This document shows, in pieces, positions 1 to 6,783 of a DNA stretch of 64,000 nucleotides; position 1 is the first letter of the stretch; every line of letters begins with the position of its first letter. Below the pieces are notes generated by a model that worked only from the letters and a program-made list of their open reading frames with translations, was not told the origin of the DNA and ran no database searches. The position numbers were made by a program, and so were the translations under genes. Origin of the DNA: Actinoplanes sp. NBC_00393 (GTDB lineage Bacteria; Actinomycetota; Actinomycetes; Mycobacteriales; Micromonosporaceae); assembly GCF_036053395.1 (NCBI RefSeq), contig NZ_CP107942.1, positions 2,570,501 to 2,634,500 on the forward strand, written 5' to 3'.

Positions 1-75
1 GCCCGTTTGCCCGCGCCGGTAGCGGGAAGCCACTCCTGCGGCAGGCGCCATGCCGGCCGGTTACAGGAGGCGTTG

Positions 76-1224
76 ATGCAAGCCATGGTTTACCGCGGTC
101 CGTACCGCGTGCGCGTCGAGGAGAAGGACCGGCCGAAGATCGAACACCCGAACGATGCGATCGTACGGGTGACCCGCGCCGCCATCTGCGGCTCCGACCT
201 GCACCTCTACCACGGCATGATGCCGGACACCCGGGTCGGGATGACCTTCGGCCACGAGTTCGTCGGGGTGGTCGACGACGTCGGCCCGTCGGTGCAGAAC
301 CTGAGACCCGGTGACCGGGTGATGGTGCCGTTCAACGTCTTCTGCGGCACCTGCTTCTTCTGCGCCCGCGGCATGTACGCGAACTGTCACAACGTGAACC
401 CGAACGCCACCGCGGTCGGCGGCATCTACGGCTACTCGCACACCTGCGGCGGCTACGACGGCGGCCAGGCCGAGTTCGTCCGGGTGCCGTTCGCCGACGT
501 CGGGCCCAGCCTCATCCCGGAGTGGATGGACGAGGACGACGCGGTGCTGCTCACCGACGCCGTGGCGACCGGATACTTCGGCGCCCAGCTCGGCGGCATC
601 GTGGAGGGCGACGTGGTGGTGGTCTTCGGCGCCGGCCCGGTGGGGCTCTACGCGGCGAAGTCGGCCTGGCTGATGGGCGCCGGCCGGGTGATCGTCATCG
701 ACCACCTGGACTTCCGGCTGGAGAAGGCCCGCACGTTCGCGCACGCCGAGACGTACAACTTCGCCGAGCACGACGACATCGTCGTGCACATGAAGAAGAT
801 CACCGATCATCTCGGCGCCGACGTGGCCATCGACGCCGTCGGCGCCGAGGCCGACGGCAACCTGCTGCAGCACGTCACGGCCGCGAAGCTGAAGCTGCAG
901 GGCGGCTCGCCGGTGGCGCTCAACTGGGCCATCGATGCGGTACGCAAGGGCGGCACCGTCTCGGTGATGGGCGCGTACGGTCCGATGTTCAGCGCGGTCA
1001 AGTTCGGTGACGCCATGAACAAGGGCCTCACCCTGCGGATGAACCAGTGCCCGGTGAAACGCCAGTGGCCGCGCCTGTTCGAGCACGTCCGCAACGGCTA
1101 CTTCAAGCCCAGCGACCTGGTCACGCACCGGATCCCGCTGGAGCACATCGCCGAGGGCTACCACATCTTCTCGGCGAAGCTGGACAACTGCATCAAGCCG
1201 CTCATCGTTCCGAACGCCGCGTAG
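76..1224 (+). CDS. Zinc-dependent alcohol dehydrogenase, formaldehyde-dehydrogenase-like
   Basis: Medium-chain dehydrogenase/reductase of 382 residues, expected to oxidise an alcohol or aldehyde adduct with NAD(P). The catalytic zinc ligands are visible as Cys38, His60 and Glu61 (ICGSDLH and GHE motifs). The structural zinc loop is complete with Cys90, Cys93, Cys96 and Cys104. The cofactor loop FGAGPVGLYA lies in the second half. Overall pattern and length fit the FDH-like subgroup; the substrate cannot be read from sequence. The ATG at 76 is chosen because AGGAGG at 65-70 sits five bases before it; the open frame extends further upstream but without such a site. The gene is followed after 13 bases by a co-directional gene of unknown function, so the two probably form an operon. 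Confidence 0.9.
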   Translation: MQAMVYRGPYRVRVEEKDRPKIEHPNDAIVRVTRAAICGSDLHLYHGMMPDTRVGMTFGHEFVGVVDDVGPSVQNLRPGDRVMVPFNVFCGTCFFCARGMYANCHNVNPNATAVGGIYGYSHTCGGYDGGQAEFVRVPFADVGPSLIPEWMDEDDAVLLTDAVATGYFGAQLGGIVEGDVVVVFGAGPVGLYAAKSAWLMGAGRVIVIDHLDFRLEKARTFAHAETYNFAEHDDIVVHMKKITDHLGADVAIDAVGAEADGNLLQHVTAAKLKLQGGSPVALNWAIDAVRKGGTVSVMGAYGPMFSAVKFGDAMNKGLTLRMNQCPVKRQWPRLFEHVRNGYFKPSDLVTHRIPLEHIAEGYHIFSAKLDNCIKPLIVPNAA

Positions 1225-1237
1225 GGGAGAGGACGTC

Positions 1238-1807
1238 ATGGCCTACACGCCGGACAAGCCCAAGCTGGCCGAATCCAGCGACGACCTGCGCGCCCGGATC
1301 CCGGGCTGGGGCGCCGACCTGGACCCGAAGGACCGCCCGTCGGTGCCGCAGGAGGTCTTCGACCCGGATCTCAGCGGCGCGCACTGGGAGTTCCCGGAAC
1401 GCCAGCCGGAGCGGTGGCCGCGGGAACGCTCGATCGAGCACAAGTTCCTCACCCCGGTCTTCGGCACGTCCACCCCGCCGCGCGGGCTGTCCGGGGCGAT
1501 CCGCCGCTACTCGTACGCCAAGTACAGCGAGGGCCGGGCCGCGCACTGGCTGCTGCTGCTCGCGGCCGACCGAGTCGACGTGGCGGAGAGCCGGCTGCGG
1601 TCGCTGGTGACCGGCCGCCCAGACCGTCTGATCCACGAGACCGGGGTGCGCAGCGAGCTGTCCCATCACGGTCTGCGGTCCCGGCTGGGCCGCAACCGCA
1701 CGGACGTGACCCACCACCCGCTCGACCCGGCCATCGCGGCGGCGCCGTATCTCATCGGGGCCGGCCTCGGGTACGCGATCATGCGCCGGATGGCCCGCAA
1801 CCGCTGA
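1238..1807 (+). CDS. Conserved hypothetical protein downstream of alcohol dehydrogenase
   Basis: Protein of 189 residues whose function I do not recognise. The N-terminal half is polar and proline-rich with a PERQPERWPRERS stretch. The middle (about residues 80-115, YSYAKYSEGRAAHWLLLLAADRVD) looks like an amphipathic or membrane-associated helix followed by an arginine-rich helix. The C-terminus has a short hydrophobic alanine/glycine stretch (PYLIGAGLGYAIM) ending in a basic tail, compatible with one membrane segment. A GGGGAGAGG ribosome site precedes the ATG. The 13-base spacing from the dehydrogenase suggests co-transcription and a role linked to that enzyme or to the membrane; this is inference only. 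Confidence 0.75.
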   Translation: MAYTPDKPKLAESSDDLRARIPGWGADLDPKDRPSVPQEVFDPDLSGAHWEFPERQPERWPRERSIEHKFLTPVFGTSTPPRGLSGAIRRYSYAKYSEGRAAHWLLLLAADRVDVAESRLRSLVTGRPDRLIHETGVRSELSHHGLRSRLGRNRTDVTHHPLDPAIAAAPYLIGAGLGYAIMRRMARNR

Positions 1808-1831
1808 TCTTCTACTCGCCCTGCGCCGTGG

Positions 1832-1868
1832 GCCGGCGGACGTGCGGAATCGCCGCACGCCCGCCGGC
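1832..1868. terminator. Bidirectional hairpin between convergent genes
   Basis: A long inverted repeat (GCCGGCGG-N-CGTGCGG pairing with CCGCACG-N-CCGCCGGC around a five-base loop) lies in the gap between two genes that converge, ending at 1807 and 1874. It has no U-tract, as is common in high-GC actinobacteria. It could stop transcription from both sides. Confidence 0.6.
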
Positions 1869-1873
1869 ACAGG

Positions 1874-2527
1874 TCAGGGCAGGTTGATCGGGCGCAGGAC
1901 CCGGTCGATGCTGTGGGCGATCTGCCGGTTGCCCTTGTTGATGTCGTACTTGCTGATGCGCGGGTTACGGTCGCTGCGGTCCGCGTCGATCAGAGCAATG
2001 CGCTTGTGCCAGCGCGGCCCGTAAACATTGACCTTGATCTTGGAACCGGCGGCGGTGGTCAGGCGGGCGTTGTCGGACTTGAGCGCCGCCTTCTTGGTGA
2101 TCGTGGCGCCCGGCACGACGTGGTAGAGCAGCACCGCCTCGACGGTGTCGATGCCGAGCCCGGCGACCGCATTGAACGTCTTCTTCTCGCTGGGCAGCCG
2201 CTTGCTGTTCTTGATGTCGGCGACCAGCCGCTGGAAGGCCCGGTCGTTCGGGATGAACGCGGTGAGGGCGGTCTTGCCGTCGGCGAGCACGCCGACCGGG
2301 CTGGACGGCTTGGCCTTGAGCACGGCGCCGACCGCGGCGGCCAGGATGTCGAAGTCGTGGCCGTTGTGGTCGAAGCCGCTCTTGTCCGCGGTCAGCACCG
2401 CCGCGAGCGACTTGGTCTTGAGCGGCTTCTTTCCGGCTGCCTGCGCGGGGGCGGCACCGAGGGCGGAGGCGACGATCGCTGCGGTCGCCACGGCGGCGGC
2501 CCGCTGGCCCAGTCGGGTGAACCTCAT
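1874..2527 (-). CDS. Secreted fasciclin-domain protein
   Basis: Protein of 217 residues with a Sec signal peptide (basic RFTRLGQR, hydrophobic alanine-rich core, cleavage near AQAAG) followed by one fasciclin (FAS1) domain. FAS1 hallmarks are visible: the early TAFIPNDRAF motif and the H2-type LYHVVPGATI segment, and the C-terminal INKGNRQIAHSIDRVL stretch that closes the fold. FAS1 domains act as extracellular adhesion modules; no catalytic residues are expected. The start at 2527 is preferred over an upstream GTG/ATG in the same frame because an AAAGGA ribosome site precedes it and the signal peptide then starts cleanly. It follows the TetR gene after 19 bases on the same strand, so it may be read from the same transcript. 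Confidence 0.85.
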   Translation of the reverse strand: MRFTRLGQRAAAVATAAIVASALGAAPAQAAGKKPLKTKSLAAVLTADKSGFDHNGHDFDILAAAVGAVLKAKPSSPVGVLADGKTALTAFIPNDRAFQRLVADIKNSKRLPSEKKTFNAVAGLGIDTVEAVLLYHVVPGATITKKAALKSDNARLTTAAGSKIKVNVYGPRWHKRIALIDADRSDRNPRISKYDINKGNRQIAHSIDRVLRPINLP

Positions 2528-2546
2528 CTTCGGACGTCCTTTCCGG

Positions 2547-3215
2547 CTACGGGATGGTGGCTGCGGTGCCACCACCCCGTACTTCGCTCGGACCGGGCGC
2601 ATCAGATGCAGTCAATTCGACGCCGTCGAACAGATTCGCGACGAGCGCTTCGACGAAGTCGTCGGTGACCGGCTCGTCCGGGATCAGAAGCCGGTGGTAG
2701 ACCGCTCCCCAGAGCTGATCGACGAGCACGCGGACGTCCACGCCGGGGCGGATCTGCCCCTGTTCCTGCGCCCGGGTGAGACGCTCGTAGGCGAGCTTGC
2801 GGCGGGCCGTCGAGTACAGGGTGCGGTAGGACGTGGCCAGGGCGGGGTCGGTCTGCGCGGCGCCGATCAGCTCGAGCAGGGCCCGCCCGCCGGGGGTACG
2901 CATCACCCGGGCGAAACTGTGCAGCTGGTGCAGCAGGTCCGCCCGGATGTCGGCGGTGTCGTCGAAGGCCAGCGTGTCGGCGACCGCATGGAAGTAGGCG
3001 TCCAGGGCCAGCGCGGCGGGGGAGGGCCACAGCTTGTAGAGCGTCGTCTTGCTGACCGCTGCGGCCTTCGCGACCCGCTCGAAGGTCAGGTGCGCGATGC
3101 CCTCGGCGAGAACGATCTCCCCGGTGGCGCGCAGCGCATCGGCCCGCACGTGCTCGATGGGCCGCCGGCCGCGTCCCCGCGAACGCGGCCCGGCGTGCTC
3201 CGGCTGCGACGTCAC
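2547..3215 (-). CDS. TetR-family transcriptional regulator
   Basis: Protein of about 222 residues. The N-terminal helix-turn-helix is recognisable (LTFERVAKAAAVSKTTLYKLWPSP), typical of TetR repressors that bind short palindromes, with a ligand-binding C-terminal half resembling the TetR_C group with KLAYERLTRAQEQGQI. A GTG at 3215 with AGAGGA six bases upstream is chosen over the ATG at 3230, which lacks a good ribosome site. The gene is the last of a three-gene run (SDR, SDR, TetR) with gaps of 12 and 33 bases. Two palindromic elements lie in front of that run, so negative autoregulation is likely. Substrate or inducer is unknown. Confidence 0.85.
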   Translation of the reverse strand: MTSQPEHAGPRSRGRGRRPIEHVRADALRATGEIVLAEGIAHLTFERVAKAAAVSKTTLYKLWPSPAALALDAYFHAVADTLAFDDTADIRADLLHQLHSFARVMRTPGGRALLELIGAAQTDPALATSYRTLYSTARRKLAYERLTRAQEQGQIRPGVDVRVLVDQLWGAVYHRLLIPDEPVTDDFVEALVANLFDGVELTASDAPGPSEVRGGGTAATIP

Positions 3216-3248
3216 CCCTGGTCCTCTCATCGAGCTCGACGCATCAGT

Positions 3249-4151
3249 CTAGGAACCGGCGCGGGCCGACAGCAGATCCGCCAGGCCCACGCGGGCGAGG
3301 AATTCGCGCCGGACCCGGTCGGCGACGTCGCTGACCTGCTCGGAGCCGTCGCCGGCCGGATCGATGTGCACCCGGAACGGCCGCTGCCCGGCGGGCAGGG
3401 CGACGATCCGGGCGATCTCGTCGGAGACCATCGAGGCGTCGGCATCGGCGGGCGACAACGCGGCCAGCTTCTGCGCCACCTGGTCGACCAGGCCGGCGTA
3501 GTGCCGCTCGTAGGCGTCGGCGGTCGCGGTGTCGGCCGGCTTGCCGCTGTTCGCGAAGTGGTTGGTTCCTCTGGTGAAGGAGCCCGGCACCACGATCGAG
3601 GTCTCCAGGCCCCAGCGGGCGAGCTCGGCGGCATAGCTGACCGCGAGCGAGTCCATGCCGGCCTTGGCAGCGAAATAGGGCGCGAGGTACGGCGGGGTGC
3701 CGCCCTTGACACTGGAGCTCGACACCCAGATGACCAGGCCTTCGCCGCGCTCGCGCATCGACGGCAGGACGGCGCGGTTGACCCGCTGGGTGGAGAGCAC
3801 GTTGACGTCATACAGCTGCGCCAGCTGCTGCGGGGTGAAGGCTTCGGCGGGGCCGCTCATCATGTGCCCGGCGTTGTGGATCAGTACGTCGATCCGGCCC
3901 GCCTCGCCGAGCACCTGCGCCGCGGCGGCCGCCACGGACGCGTCCGAGACCACGTCGAGCTCGACAGTTCGCAGGTCGACGCGGTGCTCCCGGGCGTACC
4001 GCGCGTTGTCCTGGACCTTGGCGGCGTTGCGCCCGGACACCTCGCGCATGCCGGCGTAGACGGTGTGGCCGGAATCGGCCAGGGTCCGCGCCGTCAAGGC
4101 GCCGAAGCCGCTGGACGCGCCGGTGATCAGGATGGTCTTCCGCTCGCTCAT
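3249..4151 (-). CDS. Short-chain dehydrogenase/reductase
   Basis: SDR protein of 300 residues. The cofactor loop TGASSGFG is at the N-terminus, the NAG motif (LIHNAGHM) follows around residue 90, and the catalytic Ser and YxxxK pair is visible as SSSSVKGG then YFAAK. It is somewhat longer than classical SDRs (about 250), with a C-terminal extension typical of the extended-tail subgroup that acts on ketones or sugars. The third in-frame ATG (4151) is chosen since GAGGAGG is then seven bases away. It is sandwiched between another SDR and a TetR gene, in one operon. The substrate is not deducible. Confidence 0.88.
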   Translation of the reverse strand: MSERKTILITGASSGFGALTARTLADSGHTVYAGMREVSGRNAAKVQDNARYAREHRVDLRTVELDVVSDASVAAAAAQVLGEAGRIDVLIHNAGHMMSGPAEAFTPQQLAQLYDVNVLSTQRVNRAVLPSMRERGEGLVIWVSSSSVKGGTPPYLAPYFAAKAGMDSLAVSYAAELARWGLETSIVVPGSFTRGTNHFANSGKPADTATADAYERHYAGLVDQVAQKLAALSPADADASMVSDEIARIVALPAGQRPFRVHIDPAGDGSEQVSDVADRVRREFLARVGLADLLSARAGS

Positions 4152-4163
4152 GATCATCCCTCC

Positions 4164-4904
4164 TCAGGCCAGGCCGCCGTTGGTGAACAGCACCTGCCCG
4201 TTCACCCAGCGCGCGGGACCGGCCAGGAACGCGACGGACTCGGCGATGTCCTCGGGCTGACCGAGGCGCTCCAGGGGCGCGGCCTTGGCCAGGTTCGCGA
4301 TGGCGGTCTCGTCCTTGCCGTCCAGGAACAGCGGAGTGGCCGTGGGACCGGGAGCGACGGCGTTGACCGTGATGTCCTTCCCGCGCAGCTCGCGGGCCAG
4401 GACCAGGGTCATCGCCTCGACCGCGGCCTTGCTCGCGACGTAGGCGCCGTAGGCGGGGAACTGGGTCCGGGTGACGCTGGTGGAGAAGTTGATGATGGCC
4501 CCGCCGGCGCGCAGCCGGTTGGCCGCCAGCTGGGACACGACGAAGGTGCCGCGGATGTTGGTGCGGTGCATGCGGTCCAGGTCGTCCAGGTCGAGCGTGG
4601 CGATCGGCGCCAGCAGCATGATGCCCGCGGTGTTCACCACGACGTCGATCCCGCCGAACGCGGTCTCGACCGCGTCGAACGCCGCGGTCATGGCCTGCTC
4701 GTCGGCGACATCACCGCCGACGGCGATCGCCTGCTGGCCGGACTTGACGGCTGCTTCGACGATCTCGGTGGCGCGGGTGGCGTTGCCCGCATAGTGCACG
4801 GCGACGGCGAACCCGTCCTCCAGCAGGCGCTGCACGACGGCGCGGCCGATGCCGCCGGACCCGCCGGTGACGAGGGCGACGCGCGGTTGGTTGCTGGTGG
4901 TCAT
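4164..4904 (-). CDS. Classical short-chain dehydrogenase/reductase
   Basis: Protein of 246 residues, the usual length for a classical SDR. Visible motifs are TGGSGGIG (cofactor loop), NTAGI (NNAG equivalent), Ser in FSTSVTR, YVASK (catalytic Tyr and Lys) and the C-terminal WVNGQVLFTNGG. The second half of the dinucleotide pocket (HYAGNATRATE) favours NADP use, an inference from the residues after beta-2. It is the first gene of the SDR-SDR-TetR operon, with the twin operators 23 bases upstream of its start codon. Reaction likely the reversible oxidation of a hydroxyl group; substrate unknown. Confidence 0.9.
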   Translation of the reverse strand: MTTSNQPRVALVTGGSGGIGRAVVQRLLEDGFAVAVHYAGNATRATEIVEAAVKSGQQAIAVGGDVADEQAMTAAFDAVETAFGGIDVVVNTAGIMLLAPIATLDLDDLDRMHRTNIRGTFVVSQLAANRLRAGGAIINFSTSVTRTQFPAYGAYVASKAAVEAMTLVLARELRGKDITVNAVAPGPTATPLFLDGKDETAIANLAKAAPLERLGQPEDIAESVAFLAGPARWVNGQVLFTNGGLA

Positions 4905-4926
4905 GACGGCCTCCGGTACGTGGGAA

Positions 4927-4971
4927 ATGAACTACGAGTTCATATAACCACGAAATGAACGGCGCGTCCAT
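4927..4971. promoter_or_regulatory. Twin palindromic operators in front of the SDR-SDR-TetR operon
   Basis: Two related inverted repeats stand 28 bases apart. The first, ATGAAC-tacga-GTTCAT (4927-4943), is perfect. The second, ATGAAC-ggcgc-GTCCAT (4955-4971), has one mismatch. Both are followed by AT. They sit between the SDR start at 4904 and the end of the next gene at 4989. The TetR protein encoded at the end of the same operon is the natural candidate to bind them; that link is inferred. Confidence 0.6.
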
Positions 4972-4988
4972 ATGAGGCCGGGTGGCGG

Positions 4989-5396
4989 TCAGAGAGATCG
5001 GGCCGCAACCGTGTACGTCCAGTCGATCAGGATGATCCGCTCGGTGAAGCGCCAGCCGTCGTCGGTGCGGGCGTAGACGTCCTGGTAGCGGTTGATCGTG
5101 GTGAAGTCCAGGCCGCTCCTCAGGTGGTGCGCCTGGCAGTACACCTCTCCGGAGGCGGTGTCGCCGTCGACCTCGTAGCAGGCGTTGCCGACCAGGTGAA
5201 ACGTCTTCTCGAAGCGGGCCAGCAGCTCGAGCAGCCGCGGGATCTGCTCGTGGCCGACGAGCTCGATCCGCCTCGCCGGGATGTGGACGCGCGCCTGCGG
5301 ATGCATCGTGGACAACAGCAGTTCCCGGTCCCGCCGGTCCACCCCGGCGGCATAACGGGCGGCGAGTTCCTGTAGCTGTGCTCGCGCTGACTCCAC
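4989..5396 (-). CDS. SnoaL-like / NTF2-fold protein
   Basis: Protein of 135 residues matching the nuclear-transport-factor-2-like fold used by SnoaL-type cyclases, ketosteroid isomerases and many small detoxifying proteins. Pattern: an N-terminal helix (RAQLQELAARYAAGVDRRDRELLLSTMHPQARVHI), then strands with FHLVGNACYEVDGDTASGEVYCQAHH and a C-terminal RYQDVYARTDDGWRFTERII strand pair typical of this family. The GTG at 5396 is chosen because GGAAGGAG lies five bases upstream; the longer open frame to 5624 has no such signal. The conserved Asp in AAGVDRRD could be catalytic. No neighbour shows its substrate. Confidence 0.8.
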   Translation of the reverse strand: MESARAQLQELAARYAAGVDRRDRELLLSTMHPQARVHIPARRIELVGHEQIPRLLELLARFEKTFHLVGNACYEVDGDTASGEVYCQAHHLRSGLDFTTINRYQDVYARTDDGWRFTERIILIDWTYTVAARSL

Positions 5397-5520
5397 GTCG
5401 GCTCCTTCCCGTTGACGCCGGGTCGGGTTGGCGTCAGATGCCTGGCTGCGCCCCGGCGGGTCCGCTCTCATGAGTGGCGCAGCAATCATGCATGGCCATC
5501 GATCTGACGGGGAGGTTGTG

Positions 5521-6057
5521 ATGGGCCGATTCCTCAAGTTCGTCGCGGTGATCGCGCTGATCGTGGCCGGCAGCGCCGTGGTGACGTCGCCGGCGTCGGC
5601 CGCGGCGCCGGCGGTGACGATCATGCACGCGCACAGCTATGCCTGCCTCTACCAGTCGTTCAACTCCAGCGGCGCGACCATCACCGTGTACTTCGCGGAG
5701 AGCCCGTGCGCGGTCTCCGGCGGCAACGCGCAGTGGCGTTTCCAGTACGTCGGAGGCAACAACGAGTACCGGGTGGTCAACAACCGCTGGGACGCCCGCG
5801 GCCTGTGGTGCCTGTCCGCCCCGAACGGGCTGAGGAACGTGTACGCCGAACTGTGCGTCCCCGGCACGCCCGCCAAACAGCGCTGGCGGCCGGTGGTGAA
5901 CTCGCCGTCGATCAACGGCTGGAACCGGCTCAGGAACGTCGAGGCCGGCGGGTGCCTCTACCGATCCGACACCGTCGGCTACCGGCACATCCCGATGATG
6001 GCCGGCTGCACCAGCCCGGCCGCGTTCAACAACTACGAAGACTTCAAATGGCTCTGA
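5521..6057 (+). CDS. Small secreted protein, possibly ricin-B-like
   Basis: Protein of 178 residues with a clear Sec signal peptide (RFLKFVAVIALIVAGSAVV, cleavage near SAAAP). The mature part has an even number of cysteines and repeated aromatic motifs (AQWRFQYV, QRWRPVV, NYEDFKWL), with units beginning ACLYQS, LWCLSA and GCLYRS, resembling the three repeats of a ricin-B or RICIN-like beta-trefoil. That fold would suggest carbohydrate or surface binding, but the QxW signature is imperfect. The ATG at 5521 follows a GGGGAGG site; an upstream in-frame start is unsupported. Its 3' end overlaps the convergent STAS gene by 14 bases. Confidence 0.75.
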   Translation: MGRFLKFVAVIALIVAGSAVVTSPASAAAPAVTIMHAHSYACLYQSFNSSGATITVYFAESPCAVSGGNAQWRFQYVGGNNEYRVVNNRWDARGLWCLSAPNGLRNVYAELCVPGTPAKQRWRPVVNSPSINGWNRLRNVEAGGCLYRSDTVGYRHIPMMAGCTSPAAFNNYEDFKWL

Positions 6058-6598
6058 CGGCCACGCCGCCGCCCTGCCTTGCAGCCAGCACCGCCACAGC
6101 GGCGCAGACTGCCTGTGACTGACGCCGTAGAGCGCGAGCCTCGGCGATCAGCGCTCGGGCCACCTCGATCGTGTCGGCCGCCGACGTCGGTGGCAGGGGA
6201 CGGCGAGGCGGGCGGGTCCTTGATCGCTGCCACGCGTGTCCCTGCGGGGCGGGAAGGCCGAATCCCTCGGTCAGGCCGATGATGTGCAGAACCTGATGGA
6301 CCAGCGGCTGCGGGCTGCTGGCCTGCAGCCGGCAACGGGCATCGTCGGCACGCGCGCGGCACTGCAACAGGACCCGGACGCCGGCGGCGTCCAGGAACGC
6401 GACCCCGTCCAGGTCGATGCACAGGCGCGCCGGGTGGGACGACAGCTGTTGCTCCACCGACCCGGCCAGTTGGGACGCTGTGCCGTAGTCGAGATCGCCG
6501 GCCAGCCGCAGAGTGATGGTGCCGGTGGGGTGGGAGCTCACCGAGATCCGTAGCGGAACCGGACCTGATGTCACGTCGTATTCGTGAGGTTCGACCAT
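6044..6598 (-). CDS. STAS-domain anti-sigma factor antagonist-like protein
   Basis: Protein of 184 residues with one STAS domain over roughly residues 15-110. The key segment LCIDLDGVAFLDAAGVRVLLQ corresponds to the phosphorylatable region of SpoIIAA-type antagonists, but the usual D-S-S/T-G is D-A-A-G, so the phospho-acceptor Ser/Thr is missing. The C-terminal 70 residues are arginine/alanine-rich and of unknown role. In the family, STAS proteins bind anti-sigma kinases and release sigma factors; loss of the acceptor would leave it unresponsive to phosphorylation (inference). A GAGGTGA site precedes the ATG. No cognate anti-sigma factor is adjacent. Confidence 0.82.
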   Translation of the reverse strand: MVEPHEYDVTSGPVPLRISVSSHPTGTITLRLAGDLDYGTASQLAGSVEQQLSSHPARLCIDLDGVAFLDAAGVRVLLQCRARADDARCRLQASSPQPLVHQVLHIIGLTEGFGLPAPQGHAWQRSRTRPPRRPLPPTSAADTIEVARALIAEARALRRQSQAVCAAVAVLAARQGGGVAVRAI

Positions 6599-6783
6599 CA
6601 GCTCACCTCTGGGGGTTCACGCCTGACCCGCCCTGCTGCGCTCTGCACCGTCAGAGCCGGATTCCGTGTCGTTCTCTGAAATTAGTAGGCGGGCGCGGCC
6701 GTGGCTAGGCGCTTGCACGACATGGAAGGCTCGTACGAATCTGCTGTGAACTGCGGTAGTCGCCCTCAGTGAGGAGCACGCGG

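Noticed and set aside
61..1239. Long minus-strand open frame opposite the alcohol dehydrogenase
   Set aside because: Val/Asp/Arg-rich translation without any motif, typical antisense shadow of a high-GC gene.
2145..4958. 937-codon plus-strand open frame
   Set aside because: It covers the TetR and both SDR genes on the other strand, which all have clear motifs and ribosome sites.
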